From: Zanthoxylum bungeanum
Lineage: Eukaryota > Streptophyta > Magnoliopsida > Sapindales > Rutaceae
Reading direction: 5' to 3'
Length of the DNA stretch: 64,000 nt
Assembly (NCBI GenBank): GCA_019454045.1
Contig: SKCR01023729.1
Location: forward strand, 124,001 to 188,000
The translations under genes and the position numbers were made by a program. The notes beneath the pieces were generated by a model. That model was not told the origin of the DNA. It was given only the letters and a program-made list of their open reading frames with translations, and did no database searches. This document shows, one piece after another, positions 1 to 11,699 of the stretch. Every line of letters begins with the position of its first letter. Position 1 is the stretch's first letter.

Positions 1-1312
1 TGATACGAGGTATCGACTCCCTGTTATGGCAAAGTGCCATGTGTCCGAAATGGATTCCATGTATAACAACTATGTTTGGATACTAGTTGTTGTACCACAA
101 GGCGTTGTGCCTATGGTACATTAAACGTCTTCAAGGAAGACATACATGGAAGGCAACATACCAACGTACAAAGCGGGGCTTTTGACGGAAAGGTATCGTT
201 ATCAACATTATGTTAATAACGGTTCAACCTTTTACCTGTTGCCATGGTAAGTCCATTTTGAAGATGCTTGTTGATAACTGTATATTTCATTTATGGAATA
301 TGTCAGTTACAGATCAAAATCGCTTTCTTGAAAAGGAAACCTTTTGGAGGATGCTTTCAACATCCTGACGATTTTGTATAACCGACAAACAAGGTTTACC
401 GGTTATTCGATCCATGTTTGGATTGATGCAAGCATAAGGTTCTTGGAACTGTCGTTTTGAAATAATCATAATGGTTTATGATTTGACTCAAAACGAAATA
501 ATTCTTGTGTATATAAGGAGGTTAGTGGGAGAGCGCACTGACAGTGAAATTCCCATAAAGCAATTGGTGAAAGCTTGGCTTTCATAGATATTCTTTCAAT
601 AGAAATTCTCCGTAGAATTCTGGGGAGTAACAACCTTTATTCAGGGAATAAAGATCTACTGGGATAGATTTGGAGTTGTTAACACCTCTGGGAAATTGTA
701 CATTTAAAATGTACTTGTATTGGTGTCTCATACGCTTCGAGCATATGGAGTCACAATCGGGTCAATCCAAGTGACAGTCACTGGATTGAAGATTAAAGAA
801 CATCTGTTAGTATCTGAGAGAACTAAAGATGTTGTCTTAAACTATGGAGATGGAGAACTTGAAGTGACTGGGATCACTGCTGCAAGTTTCCAAACCGGTA
901 AATACTGACGCGGTACTATAAAGTTTGAATACCGGGACAGTGAGCTGGAAATCTTCCTAGCAAGATAACTGTTGCCGAATAAACAACAAATGCGGATCAT
1001 TGCTGCAGCAGCTGAGGCAGCAATAGAAGACCATCTGGGTCGAAAATAAATCTAATAAGATTAGATAAAGTTCTGTTAGCAGCTGAGCTAGGCGTCAGCA
1101 TAGGCTAAGGAATTAAAGGTCTCATCGACGATCCAGATATATACTTCTGTATCATCTGATTCGTTCGGATCATACATCGTGGCGATGTGATGATCGTGTA
1201 AATCGCGTCAGACGATAATTAAGCAAATCCGCTGACGAAAACCTTTCCTCAGCAATTTGAGCGAATTGTACATAGTTCGAGTGTAGGACACTTGAGTGAC
1301 TCGCTACGTGCC
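1..1312 (+). pseudogene. copia R1 pol remnant (reverse transcriptase to RNase H), 5' part outside window
   Basis: Decayed Ty1/copia pol. Short stretches still read as reverse transcriptase, for example MYNNYVWILVVVPQG near 50-110, and 720-908 reads as the start of RNase H (ending in GITAASFQTGKY, like the family's GYTDASFQT). The frame is broken by many indels and stops. Compared with the related copy at 32521-33260, the WVF segment near 110-150 has been shortened, and the segment encoding the catalytic YxDD is missing at about 548. The same lesions occur in element R2 (50146-53200). The remnant ends at a polypurine tract and 3' LTR, so this is the 3' end of a plus-strand element. It cannot make an active enzyme. 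Confidence 0.85.
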
Positions 1313-1323
1313 AAGTGGGAGAT
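1313..1323 (+). other. polypurine tract of R1
   Basis: AAGTGGGAGAT lies immediately before the TG start of the LTR. This is the usual plus-strand primer of plant copia elements and fixes the orientation and the LTR boundary. The same string occurs at 33888-33898 and, reversed, at 50135-50145. Confidence 0.9.
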
Positions 1324-3381
1324 TGTTGGATAATATGACCCATAGCGTCACTATTTGCACAGATCATTGTGTTGTTGTAGCAAATTAACTATGTAATAAG
1401 GAAATTGCACTCTCATCGTTTGTGATTAGATCACCATAGATATATAAATGAAGAGAGGTCCCTATGATTAGTTCCTGGACTGAGAATGATATGAGACAGT
1501 ATCAGTCCCCAAGGTTAATCATTAAATATCCCTAGTCGTAGTATTATCGAGACTGGACATCGATAATGCGGAATAGACTAGTATTGCACTTGTGCGCGTT
1601 GTGAGGGCACAACGGCATAGTTCTCATATATATAAGTATTGGATACTTGTGCAAGTGCGATAGGAGGTCGTGTTTCACCGATGGTACGGGAAACAGCTTC
1701 GCTCTGGATAGACCCTTCGGAATCCCATTGGTATTATGACTAGGTGTCTATGGGAGGCCGAAATCAAGGTAGGTGTGTATAGTCTTAACCTGAGACTTAC
1801 ATCGCTAATACTTACGACAATCGGTAAACTTTAGTTTTGGTGGTGGGGGATCTTAACTGGTTCTGTGTTCACCTATTCTTCTGGTTTTATCAGAGAATCG
1901 TAGTGTATTGGATGTGATGTCAAGACGGAAGTGTCACTCCAGTCATAATGGAGATGATGTCACGCAGGATACGGTATTAGTGCTCTTAAAGTGATGCGCA
2001 TCCAATCGTGATATTATGACCAGGTCATGAATATCCGATTATAGAGACTAGTTACCAGACATCCGATATGTGTTTCGGACGGGGCAGACACTTATCCAGC
2101 CCCAGCCCTAGCACGTGATTATCCGATACTGGGCCGATATGCACAATACAATTGTATACTACGCTTGATACAGATCTAGATATTCTTTGATGAATATGTC
2201 CGGAGAACTTGGGAAGACTTGGTGCTTTGCTAGGAGTCGACCTTGTCTCGTAAATCGGTAGAACGTAGTACTTGGTACGTACGTGATTCGGGCACTCCGA
2301 CGACCGTATTTACTGCCAACTTATCCGGGGATCTCATGGGTCGCTTCCCGATAATCCACCGATGACGCACAACTTGCACTCTTGAATAATCTGGGATTAT
2401 AATAGAAGAGAGAGAAAATTAATCTAGGATTAATAACGGAGATGTTTTATCCGGGATAAAATATCGTCTAAAGAGAGAGAACGATTAATTCGGAATTAAT
2501 CGATGTATTAATATATTCGATATATTAGACGAAATTAGATTTCGACGCGGAATTAAAATTAGATTTTAATTCGGGCAAACGAGTTAATTGAGAATTAATT
2601 CGTTAGCGACGTAAATAATAATTTCGCCGGGCGCGATTATTTATTTAAATTCGATTGAATTAACGTCGCGACGTAAGCTCGGTATTTCGGAAATATCGAA
2701 CCCGAACGCGTGAGTGCACGTGGGCCCACTTTCATTTGGAAACGTGTGGGGCCCACATGACACATGTCATTCTAATGCTTTGCATGTAGATTGTGTACAT
2801 TGTACTCAATGTCATTGCATGTAGATTGTGTACAATGCACTCAATGTTATTGCATGGAAATTGAGTGTTTTATACTCTAAGCCATTGCATGTTATGTGTC
2901 ATAATTTTATTATTAATTTAATAAATTATGGCATAAATATAAATTGATTTTTGGTAAATCATTTTAATTAACATAACACATTTTTCTCTCAAAAATTTCT
3001 CTCTTCCTCTCACGGTAATGGTGGCCATTTCTTCACTGGTTTTGAACCAGTTTGGGCGTGAGCTAAAGGGAAGCAAGAGTGGTTTCTCATGGTGAGAAAT
3101 CAAGTGCTAGCACACTTACAAGTCTTGCGAAGGTGGTAGGGAGGTTCGACCATGAGACGGGATCCATCCGACGAAGCTAGGAGCTCCGTTTCTTCACTTA
3201 ACTTTCTGTTTTTGTAGGCAGTGGACTGCATGCAGTAGGCTTACATGGCAGTGCGTTTTTGGGCTTGAATCGTCTCCAAATCGACTCTACCGATCAATGT
3301 GAGTATTCCGCTACCTCCGTTGATGTGTTCACACATAATTTCATGTCTTGTTTGATCTTGGGACCTTAGAATTTACCAACA
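1324..3381 (+). mobile_element. 3' LTR of copia element R1
   Basis: Begins TGTTGGATAATATGACCC and ends TTACCAACA, giving TG...CA termini and 2058 bp. It is clearly related to the LTRs of R2 (2069 and 2075 bp) and more loosely to those at 23686 and 28891. It interrupts gypsy integrase sequence, so GAAAG (3382-3386) is the expected right copy of the target duplication; the left copy is outside the window. It differs from R2 in a variable zone carrying its own 35-bp repeats. Confidence 0.9.
2780..2890 (+). repeat. 35-bp tandem repeat inside the R1 LTR
   Basis: TTGCATG recurs at 2780, 2815, 2850 and 2885, exactly 35 bp apart. The first two units are nearly identical (TTGCATGTAGATTGTGTACA core), the third is diverged and the fourth is cut short. 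The equivalent part of the R2 LTRs lacks this repeat and has a different short duplication (GATTTGACGCTTGATGCGAC at 48683 and 48708). Confidence 0.8.
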
Positions 3382-3715
3382 GAAAGTATGACACTTTCTT
3401 TTTGTCGCTCAAATGATTCTCCCCAGTAGTGCTTAACACGCTTGTTTTTAACCTTGAATGTTTTGTTGGAGTCGGGATCATATATCTCAATTGCTTTGTC
3501 TAGTAAAACTTTGGTGATCACAAATGGACCTGACCACCGTGATTTTGGCTTCCATGGGAAGAATTTCACCTTTGATTTATTTAACAATACCTTATGTCCT
3601 GGTTCAGTTATATGCTCACTAACTTCTCATCATGTCTTTTCCTTGCCTTTTCTTTGTACAATTTGGCATCCTCAAAAGGCTGATTGTGAAATTCTTCTGC
3701 CCTGGTTCTGTTGCT
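3382..3715 (-). pseudogene. Athila-like gypsy integrase C-terminal fragment
   Basis: Read on the minus strand, it gives EEFHNQPFEDAKLYKEKARK and then, after a stop or shift, KSKVKFFPWKPKSRWSGPF followed by a basic tail. This is typical of the integrase C-terminus of non-chromoviral (Athila/Tat) Ty3/gypsy polyproteins. It sits directly downstream of the protease region with no reverse transcriptase, RNase H or integrase core between, so there is an internal deletion with its junction near 3715. The 3' end is cut by the R1 LTR at 3381/3382. Confidence 0.75.
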
Positions 3716-5457
3716 TGTAGTGCAAGAATAGGCTTCTTCAGTACGCACTGCACTTTATCTTCAGGCTCCACATGCAATTGACATGTTTTAAGTTTGTCAA
3801 TAGAACTTTGCATTGCATTAGAGTTCTGAATGGTACTGTGTATCACATCAAGTCTGAAACATTCCTCATTCTTTTCATCATCTGGGAAATTCATGGCCTT
3901 GAAAACATTGAATGTTAATTCTTGGTCATGTACCCTCGTGGTTAATTCTTTTTTTTGTACATCAATAATGGTTCGACCTGTAGCCAAGAACGGTCTCCCG
4001 AGGATGATTGGCACGTCTACATCTTCCTCCATATCAAGGACAATAAAATCTGCTGGGAAAATGAATTTGTCAACCTTGACCAGTATATCTTCAACTACGC
4101 CTCTTAGAAATACGAGCATTCTATCAGCAAGTTGTAGAGAGACTGAAGTGGGCATTGTTTCTCCAATCTACAGTTTCCTGAAAATAGAAAAAGGCATCAA
4201 GATAACACTTGCACCTAAATCACATAAAGCCTTACCAAAGTTTTTTTCTCCTATGATGCATGGAATGATGAAACTGCCAGGATCTTTCAACTTCGGGGGA
4301 AGTTTCCTCTGAATGATGGCACTGCATTCTTCCGTCAATGCTACTGTCTTGTAGTCTCCTAATCTCTATTTTCGTTAAAGAATGTCTTTCATGAATTTGA
4401 CATAGCTGGGCATTTGTTCCAAGGCTTCTACAAATGGAATGTTGATGTACAGCTTATTGAACACCTCCAGGAAACGAGCAAACTGCTTGTCCAGTTTGTT
4501 TTTCTGAAGACGCTGAGGAAAAGGTGGAGGTGAAGTGATCTGTTCTTTCTCCTTTGCTTCTTTTTCCTCCATATGTTGCTTTGTTTCTTTTGGAATATCT
4601 TCAATTGTTGCCTTGATTCCAACATCTTTGTTAATTTCAGTACCACTTTTTAATATGATGGCATGACATTGCTCATTCCCAATGTTCCTCAGATTTGGTT
4701 CAGTGTTGCTAGGAAGGTTACCTGGCGGTCTGTAACTCTGAGCATTGGCCAGTTGTCCAATTTGATTCTCTAGTGCTTTAATAGAAGAAAATTGACTTTG
4801 AATTAATGCTTCTTAGGATTGAAACATAGCATCATATCTTGCTGCTTGAGAGTCATGTTTTGCTTCTATCTTTTTCAAGTGGGTCAACACTTCTGTTATT
4901 CCTGATTTATTTGCCTGCTCCTGGCCTTTGCTCTGTTGTTGGAATCCGAGTGGTGGATTGTTCATTTGCCCTGAATTATTGCTCCATGCGAAATTGGGAT
5001 GATTCCTCCACCCTGGGTTATAGGTGTTGGAGTATGGATTGTTCCATTGTCTGTTGAAATTGTTGACATAATTCACCGCCTCTTTATATTGGTTTGAAGA
5101 TTCTGACTCAGGTGCTCCTCCAAATAGTGAACTTGTGGATCCACCATTAACCTTCATGTTAAGAGTTTCCAGATTTTTGAAAATCTGATCCAGTTTGGTA
5201 TTTACTGCAGTGTTGGCTCCAATTTCATAAATTCCAACAATTCATTGAATCAAGCTCCTTTCTGTTGGCCACAATGAGTTGTTGTTGGCCATTTCTTCAA
5301 TTAAGTCTCAGGCTTGAACTTCTCCTTTTGCCATTAGCGCTCCTCCAGCAGCATCATCAATTGTGGTTTTCATTATTCCAGAAAGTCCACTGTAAAAGGT
5401 TTGAACTTGTAGCCATATTGCAATCTTATGGTGAGGATATTTCCGGAGGATATTCTC
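3716..5457 (-). pseudogene. Athila-like gypsy gag and aspartic protease relic
   Basis: Minus-strand reading from 5457 down gives gag (LRKYPHH, QTFYSGLSGIMKT and AAGGALMAKGE motifs; then a Gln/Asn-rich stretch with NPGWRNHPNF), a Pro-rich linker (PPPFPQRLQKNK), and a retropepsin-like domain. The protease core reads LCDLGAS at 4207-4224, the DLG form usual in this clade, then IVLDMEEDVDVPIILGRPFLATGR. In-frame stops occur at the gag linker, near 4370 and near 4170, so it is dead. The longest open piece is 178 aa (3619-4155). The 5' end of gag is missing and abuts the primer-site relic of a family-P LTR. Plus-strand ORFs here are antisense shadows. Confidence 0.85.
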
Positions 5458-5469
5458 GCTATGATAACA
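5458..5469 (-). other. relic primer-binding site of family-P LTR P1
   Basis: GCTATGATAACA, followed by TTTT and then the LTR start, matches the intact P2 arrangement (GCTCTAATACCA, TTTT, LTR at 17533). It agrees with the reverse complement of the initiator-Met primer site (GCTCTGATACCA) at 10 of 12 positions. If real, P1 is a minus-strand 5' LTR whose leader has been lost and replaced by gypsy gag. Chance resemblance is possible. Confidence 0.5.
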
Positions 5470-5473
5470 TTTT

Positions 5474-7982
5474 TGTTGGGGTTTTGGGCGATGGGGGCAG
5501 CGGAAGTGCGGTTCGGGCGAAATCATAATTTAAAACTTTTTCAAATTACTGAATAAATTATTTAATATCTAATACGAATAATTTATTCATATTTCACCTA
5601 AACCTATTTATTCAATATCAAATAACGACATAAATATATTTGAAACGTCGCGAAACTTTTACGAAAAATATTTTTCCGCAAAATGGCCTAAAATACATTT
5701 TTGACCGAACCGACCTCCCAACACTTATGGGGACTGCCCAGGTCAGCCTCAATAGTGTTGGGGCAGTTCATGTGCTGCACGAACAGTGAAGAATTCACTG
5801 TTTGGATAGCCGTCACCCGGTAACACCGTTTTTGGCCGTTTTCACTTATTTCAACTCTGAAATACTTTCCGGCAATTGTTCCAACATACAAAATACATCT
5901 ATTACATTCATATGACATCAAATTCATCAAAAAATTTACATTTCTACCAGATCTGATCCAGAAACCGAATTTACCAATTTTTCATGCTTTAATCCAAAAT
6001 TTTCAAAATTAATCTAATTAATCAAGACACCAACTAAAGTCACCACATATGAAGCACCCAAGAACAATTATAGGTGTCACAAGAGTGGTCATAACACTCT
6101 AGAATAGCAACTCATCATCAAATGATCAATTTGGATACAAATTACGCTAATTTCACCCAAATCTACTTCATACATGCATCAACACTTCCAATTCATCATC
6201 CACAACAAAAAGCCCCAATTTTTCATAATTTAAGAAACCCTAGAACCTTTCTAAATCATCAAGAAACAAGAAACTAAATTTCTAAGCTTAGGGTTTAAGT
6301 AGATTACCTTTAATAACTTATTTCCTATGTTTTTTTCTTGAATTTTCCTTCAATTCTTCATGGTTTCTTCAAACCAAGATTGAGTGCTTTTATTTTGTAT
6401 TTTGTCAGCCATGAATGAAGCTTAGAAGTTGAAGAAAACATTTTCCCTCATTTAATATAAGTGACCGACTCCAATGGGGTATTTTTTTCATTTTCCCTTT
6501 TTAATTTCATTAAATTAAAATGATATAAAGATAAGCTTTAATGTGAACAAATCAAATTTGTACATTTAAGCCTAATAATATCATGCCATGTAAACCAATA
6601 ATAATTTGACAAAAATCATAACATTTATGAAAATGTTTAATTAAATAATTATTTAAATATTTAAAAATTAAATATCAAAATAATCAATTAATATAATTAT
6701 TCTTATATATGTATTTTTATTTACAATAAATAACAAATACATATATTTATGGCATGTGTCAAAATCTCATTTGACGAATAATAAATGTGTATCTAATCGT
6801 ATTATGTATCAATTATAAATACACAATAATTACGATTGGCCAAAATCCCCTAATGTATGTGTTATCGTTTAACCGATTAAATGATTCGAATTAACTCATT
6901 TAATCCGATAAAGTATTATGAATAATCTGTATTATTCATATCGCGTCGCCCAAGTTCTCAACGAGTACACTACATATTGTTGGACTCTCTAAGTTTAGCT
7001 TTATCCGCAACGAAATCCAATTTCGTATCCATAATCCACCCACTCATGGATTATGACGACCACAAATAATCTCGCTAAACTATGCAAGCCAAGGATGTAT
7101 AATCCCTCTAGCACAAGCTATCCATATTATACATGGTATATAGATGAGAACGTCAAATCCTTTCGGTATAATATAGTCGACTTTCAATTTACGATCTCTA
7201 AATAACACTCGGAATTGATTTCCGAAGTTATACCACGGTCATGGATTTACTAGATCGTAAACACGTGAGGATGCCTTTGACCTGTACACATGAGTGACGA
7301 ATCTTATCTTGACACACATTGGATATCATGAGCATCAGTCCACACCCAACAAACAGGCGGAGGTCTGATCTAAATAGATCGGTGACGTCACTACCATCAA
7401 ATTATGGAGGATAACTCATATATCCTACTGTGGTATCTCAAGTCAAATGACCACTATGCTCTCTCAACTCGTGAAGATTCCTATTGACGTTGGTGTACCA
7501 TATATTTGGAAATCTTCAATGAGTCATTCAGTGTCTTATAAAATAAACACCTACATGTCTATACGAGTCTCCTGAGACTCATGGTTCACTGGGATAAACT
7601 ATCGGACCAAGTCATGATATACGACATGTACTGGTCTCAATGGATTTTACTAACCGACTCGTGTTAGTAAATCTTGACCAGGAACTTTAGTTAAGGAAAT
7701 ACATCTTATAGTTCGTCTCCCATTGTCAATTTCAAATTGCGTTGTAACTGCACACTATATTGTAATTCATATGGTCTTTGTCTAATATACACGTATCACT
7801 AAACTAGATTTAGTTTCGATCTAATCATAATGAGATATCTAATAGTAATTAGATCGAATAAATGTAGAAAAGACAATGGTGTTACCATTAAATTAGTAAT
7901 ATTATGGAAAATAGAATTATTCGTATTTATGAATCGGACATAAATATGATCCGGATTGGCACTCTGAGCGCCAATCCTAACA
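5474..7982 (-). mobile_element. LTR of copia-like family P, copy P1
   Basis: Starts TGTTGGGGTTTTGGGCG and ends CAATCCTAACA (2509 bp, TG...CA). It aligns along most of its length with the LTR at 17533-19991, with indels such as extra sequence near 5565-5610. The part from about 6950 (CGCGTCGCCCAAG, GGTATCTCAAGTCAAATGACC) is also recognisably related to the family-Q LTR around 46985-47640. Orientation is inferred from the primer-site relic on its left. Flanks (ATTTT on the left, CGAAG on the right) do not match, so at least one side has been rearranged. Confidence 0.8.
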
Positions 7983-9157
7983 CGAAGCGCCTCAGAGATC
8001 GAAGCATCTCACACCTAGTAGGGATTCGGGAATGAATCCCAGAGGTCGAAGCACCTCACCATCAACTCAACTCAGTTTGGGAATAAATCTTAGAGATCGA
8101 AGCATCTCACACCCAGCATGATTCAGGAATAAAGCCAGAGGTCGAAGCACTTCACCGTCAGTTCAGAAATAAATCCCAGAGGTCGAAGCACCTCAGAGAT
8201 CGAAGCATCTCATACCCACCACGGTTCAGAAATGAAGCCCAGAGGTCTAAGCACCTCGCCGTCAGTTCAGGAATAAATCCCAGAGGTTGAAGCACCTCAG
8301 AGATCGAAACATCTCACACCCAGCATGATTCTAGAATGAAGCCCAGGGGTCGAAGCACCCTGCCGTTAATTCAGGAATAAATCCCAGTGGTCGAAGCACC
8401 TCATAGATAGAAGAATCTCACACTCAGAACGGTTCGGGAATGAAGCCCAGAGGTCGAAGCACCTCACCGTCAGTTCGGGAATGAATCCCATAGATCGAAG
8501 CATCTAACACCCGGTATGGATTCGGGAATGAATCCCCGAGGTCGAAGTGCCTCATAGATCGAAGCATCTCACACCCAGCACGGTTCGAGAATGAATCCTA
8601 GAGGTCAAAGCACCTCGTCGTCAGTTTAGGAATAAATCCCAGATATCGAAGCATCTCACACCTGGAATAGATTCGGGAATGAATCTAAGAGGTTGAATCA
8701 CCTCACCATCAACTCAACTCATTTCAGGAATAAATCCCAGAGGTTGAAGCACCTCAGAGATCAAAGCATCTCAAACCCAGTACGGTTCGGGAATGAAGCC
8801 CAAGGGTCGAAGCACCTCACCATCAGTTCAGGAATAAATCCCAGAGGTCGAAGCACCTCAGAGATCGAAGTATCTCACACCCAACATGGTTCGAGAATGA
8901 AGCCTATGGCTCGAAGCACCTCGCCGTCAGTTCAGGAATAAATCCCAGAGATCTAAGCATCTCACACTTGGAACGGATTCGGGAATGAATCCCAAAGGTC
9001 GAAGCACCTCACCATCAACTCAACTCAGTTCCGGAATAAATCCCAGAGATTGAAGCATCTCACACTAGGAACAGATTCAGGAATGAATCCCAAAGGTCGA
9101 AACACCTCGCCATCAAGCATAGTTCGGGAATAAATCCCAGAGATCGAAAAATCTCGC
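7983..9157. repeat. 104-bp tandem array of paired hairpin motifs
   Basis: About thirty copies of a 16-bp motif occur in two main forms, GAGGTCGAAGCACCTC and GAGATCGAAGCATCTC. Each is a 5-bp inverted repeat around CGAAGC, and the two forms differ by a compensatory change (GAGGT/ACCTC against GAGAT/ATCTC). Where the array is regular (8179-8283) motif spacings are 17, 46 and 41 bp, giving a 104-bp unit with three motifs; links such as TCAGTTCAGGAATAAATCCC separate them. An extra half-unit breaks the rhythm near 8500. No long ORF and no CRISPR-like unique spacers. Bounded on the left by the P1 LTR end; 9158-9262 holds nothing I recognise. Confidence 0.9.
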
Positions 9158-9262
9158 AAAAGTAGAGAAACAACAGGTAAGTCCGGCAACGGCCGACGAA
9201 CCAGGTAAGTAAAAATGCATGCATGACTTTGATAGGGTTGTCACTATCACACACTACACAAG

Positions 9263-10915
9263 TGTTGGATAATTATGACCCATAACATCACCATTTGTAA
9301 AAGACATGGTGTTTTTGTACAAATTAACTATGTGACAAAGGAAATTGCTATTTTATCATTATGTAATTGGTTTACATGGATTATTAATGATAAAATCCCT
9401 TATGGTTAAATCAGATTAATAATATATGAGAAAATATTAATCCATGAATGGTTTAATCATTAAAGATCCCTAGTCATAGTATTATCGAGACTGGTCATCG
9501 ATAATGCGGAATAGACTAGTATTACACTTGTGCACGTTATGGAAGTTTAACGACATAGTTCTAATATACTTAATTATTGGATACTTATGAAAATGTGATA
9601 AGAGGTTCTGTTAGCCATTGGACCGGGAACAGCTTTGCTCTGGATAGACCCGTCGGAATCTCATTGGTAGTATGACTATGTGTCTATGGGAATCAGAAAC
9701 AGGGTAGGTGCATGTGATCTTTAACCTGAGACTTGCATCACTAATACTTACGACAATCAGTTTGCTTTGGTTTTGGTCGTCCAGAGCTTTAACAAGTTAT
9801 GTGTACGTCTCTGCTGGGTTTACTTAGAATCGTAGTGTATTGGGTGTGATGTCAAGATGAGAGTATCATTTCAGTCATATAGAGATGATGATCACGCAGG
9901 ATACAGAACTAATACTCTTAAATGCTGCAACTATTGGAATAGTATGACTAGGTCATGATTATTCGATTATAGAGACTAGTTGCTAGTGATCCGATATATA
10001 CTTTGTACGAGACAGACACAGCGTCAGCCCTAGGCCTAGCATGTGACATCTGATACTGGATCGTATTACGCAATACTTTGTATACCATGCCTGATACAGA
10101 TTATATATTCATCGTTGAATATTTTTGGAGAATTGGGTAGGCACAGTGCTTTGCTAGAAGCCAACCATGTCTTGTAAATCGATAAGAACGTGGTATGGGG
10201 TACGCACGTGTTCGGATAGTCTGATGACTGTATTTACTCCGAACATATCCAAGGATCTCTTGGGTCGCTTCCAAATGATTCACCAATGACATTTGACTCG
10301 AACAGAATTAATCTATGATTAATTACGAGAGAGAAAATTAATTTGGGATTAATTACGGTAAGAATTTATCTGGGATTAAATTAATCTAAAAGAGAGAACG
10401 CGATTAATTTTGGAATTAATCGATTAAATAATATATTAGATAAATTAATTGAAATCGGATTTCAATGCAGAATTAAAATTGGATTTTAATTCGGGCGAAC
10501 GAATTAATTTCGAATTAATTCATAAGCGACTTTCGTAATAATTTTGCTAGGCATTAATATTTAATTAAATTGGATTTAATTACGTCGCGACGGAAAATTT
10601 TTTTAAACGGATTAAACGAACCCGTGCCCAAAGTGTGTTGTGTAAGCTAACTTAAATTCTGAATTTAAAGTGGTGGGACCCACAACTTACATCACTTGTC
10701 AACCTGTGATGGAAGGTGTTGGCAAAAAATAAATTGGATTTATTACACAACACATCAACCAAGTCAACACACTTTTGAAAGTGAACTATTCATTCTCTCT
10801 TTTGCCTTTCCATTGCTGATTTCTCTCTACACCTAGGAGGTGAAATTTTTCTTCAAAAATTGATCAAAGCTAGCACTTTCTTAGTTGACTAAGGTGATAG
10901 GGAAATAAGCCCGCT
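9263..10915 (+). mobile_element. truncated LTR of copia family Y
   Basis: Begins TGTTGGATAATTATGACCC and follows the LTR at 33899-35890 (the GAACGAATTAATT, GTCGCGACGG and GCTAGCAC landmarks), but stops matching just after GGTGATAGGG near 10910, so the last part of the LTR is missing. No polypurine tract precedes it. It is therefore a truncated solo LTR or a 5' LTR with its element deleted. The junction is followed by a short inverted repeat (TGACTAAGG near 10893 against CCTTAGTCA near 10954). Confidence 0.75.
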
Positions 10916-11699
10916 TTAATAAATTGAGTCTGTCAAACAAACTCAATCGTTTTCCTTAGTCAGCATCATTCATATTTTGTAGAATTCATATCACTATTGT
11001 GTTATTGCTGCTGAGTTGTCTAAGTATATATGGATCAAATCCAAAATACTATAAGACAACCGCAAGCACAAAATTAATATCAACACTTCTAATCAATAAG
11101 GTCACTTTGCAAATTCTTAAGTCAATACCTCAAAAGTCGCAATTAATTCCACTAGATCAGTAGAATCAACAGTGACACTCCCACTGCATCTTTTCTGACT
11201 TTATATGACATAGACCATCTAATGTCATAATTAGAATAAAAACTAATCTGACCCTATGGTTGCAGACTAAATTCTCCATGAATTAGAAACTCGTTTTTAA
11301 TATGTCAAAGATTATAAAGAACATTTTTCAATATCCATCTTATGGTCAGTAGCATATCAAAATAACTCGTAACATTTACAATTAAATTGATATCTATAAT
11401 CGCACATAATATAGTATTCATTATGCCATCATCGTATGATGCATAAGATTGACTAGAAATTCTAATCAATCTCTCTTTCGATAAAGGAATCATCCTTTAC
11501 GAAATATGAATACTATATATATAAAAGACACGTTAACTTTCAAACAATTATACTAACTGTCATACAGATAGTTTTACTGTGTCCTTTATTAGATCATATC
11601 TAATACGTGATTAATGAGAGTATCTCATAAGTCTCTTAGTTTTATATCATATATAAAACTTTATATCAAATATATCAGAGACAACTCTCACTGCTTACT

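Noticed and set aside
3830..4312. 160-aa plus-strand ORF
   Set aside because: It is exactly antisense to the recognisable gypsy protease region (DMEEDVDVPIILGRPF on the minus strand).
7983..9157. CRISPR-like array
   Set aside because: The regular short palindromic repeats drew attention, but the sequences between them are themselves repeated, spacing is uneven and the context is a plant retroelement block.
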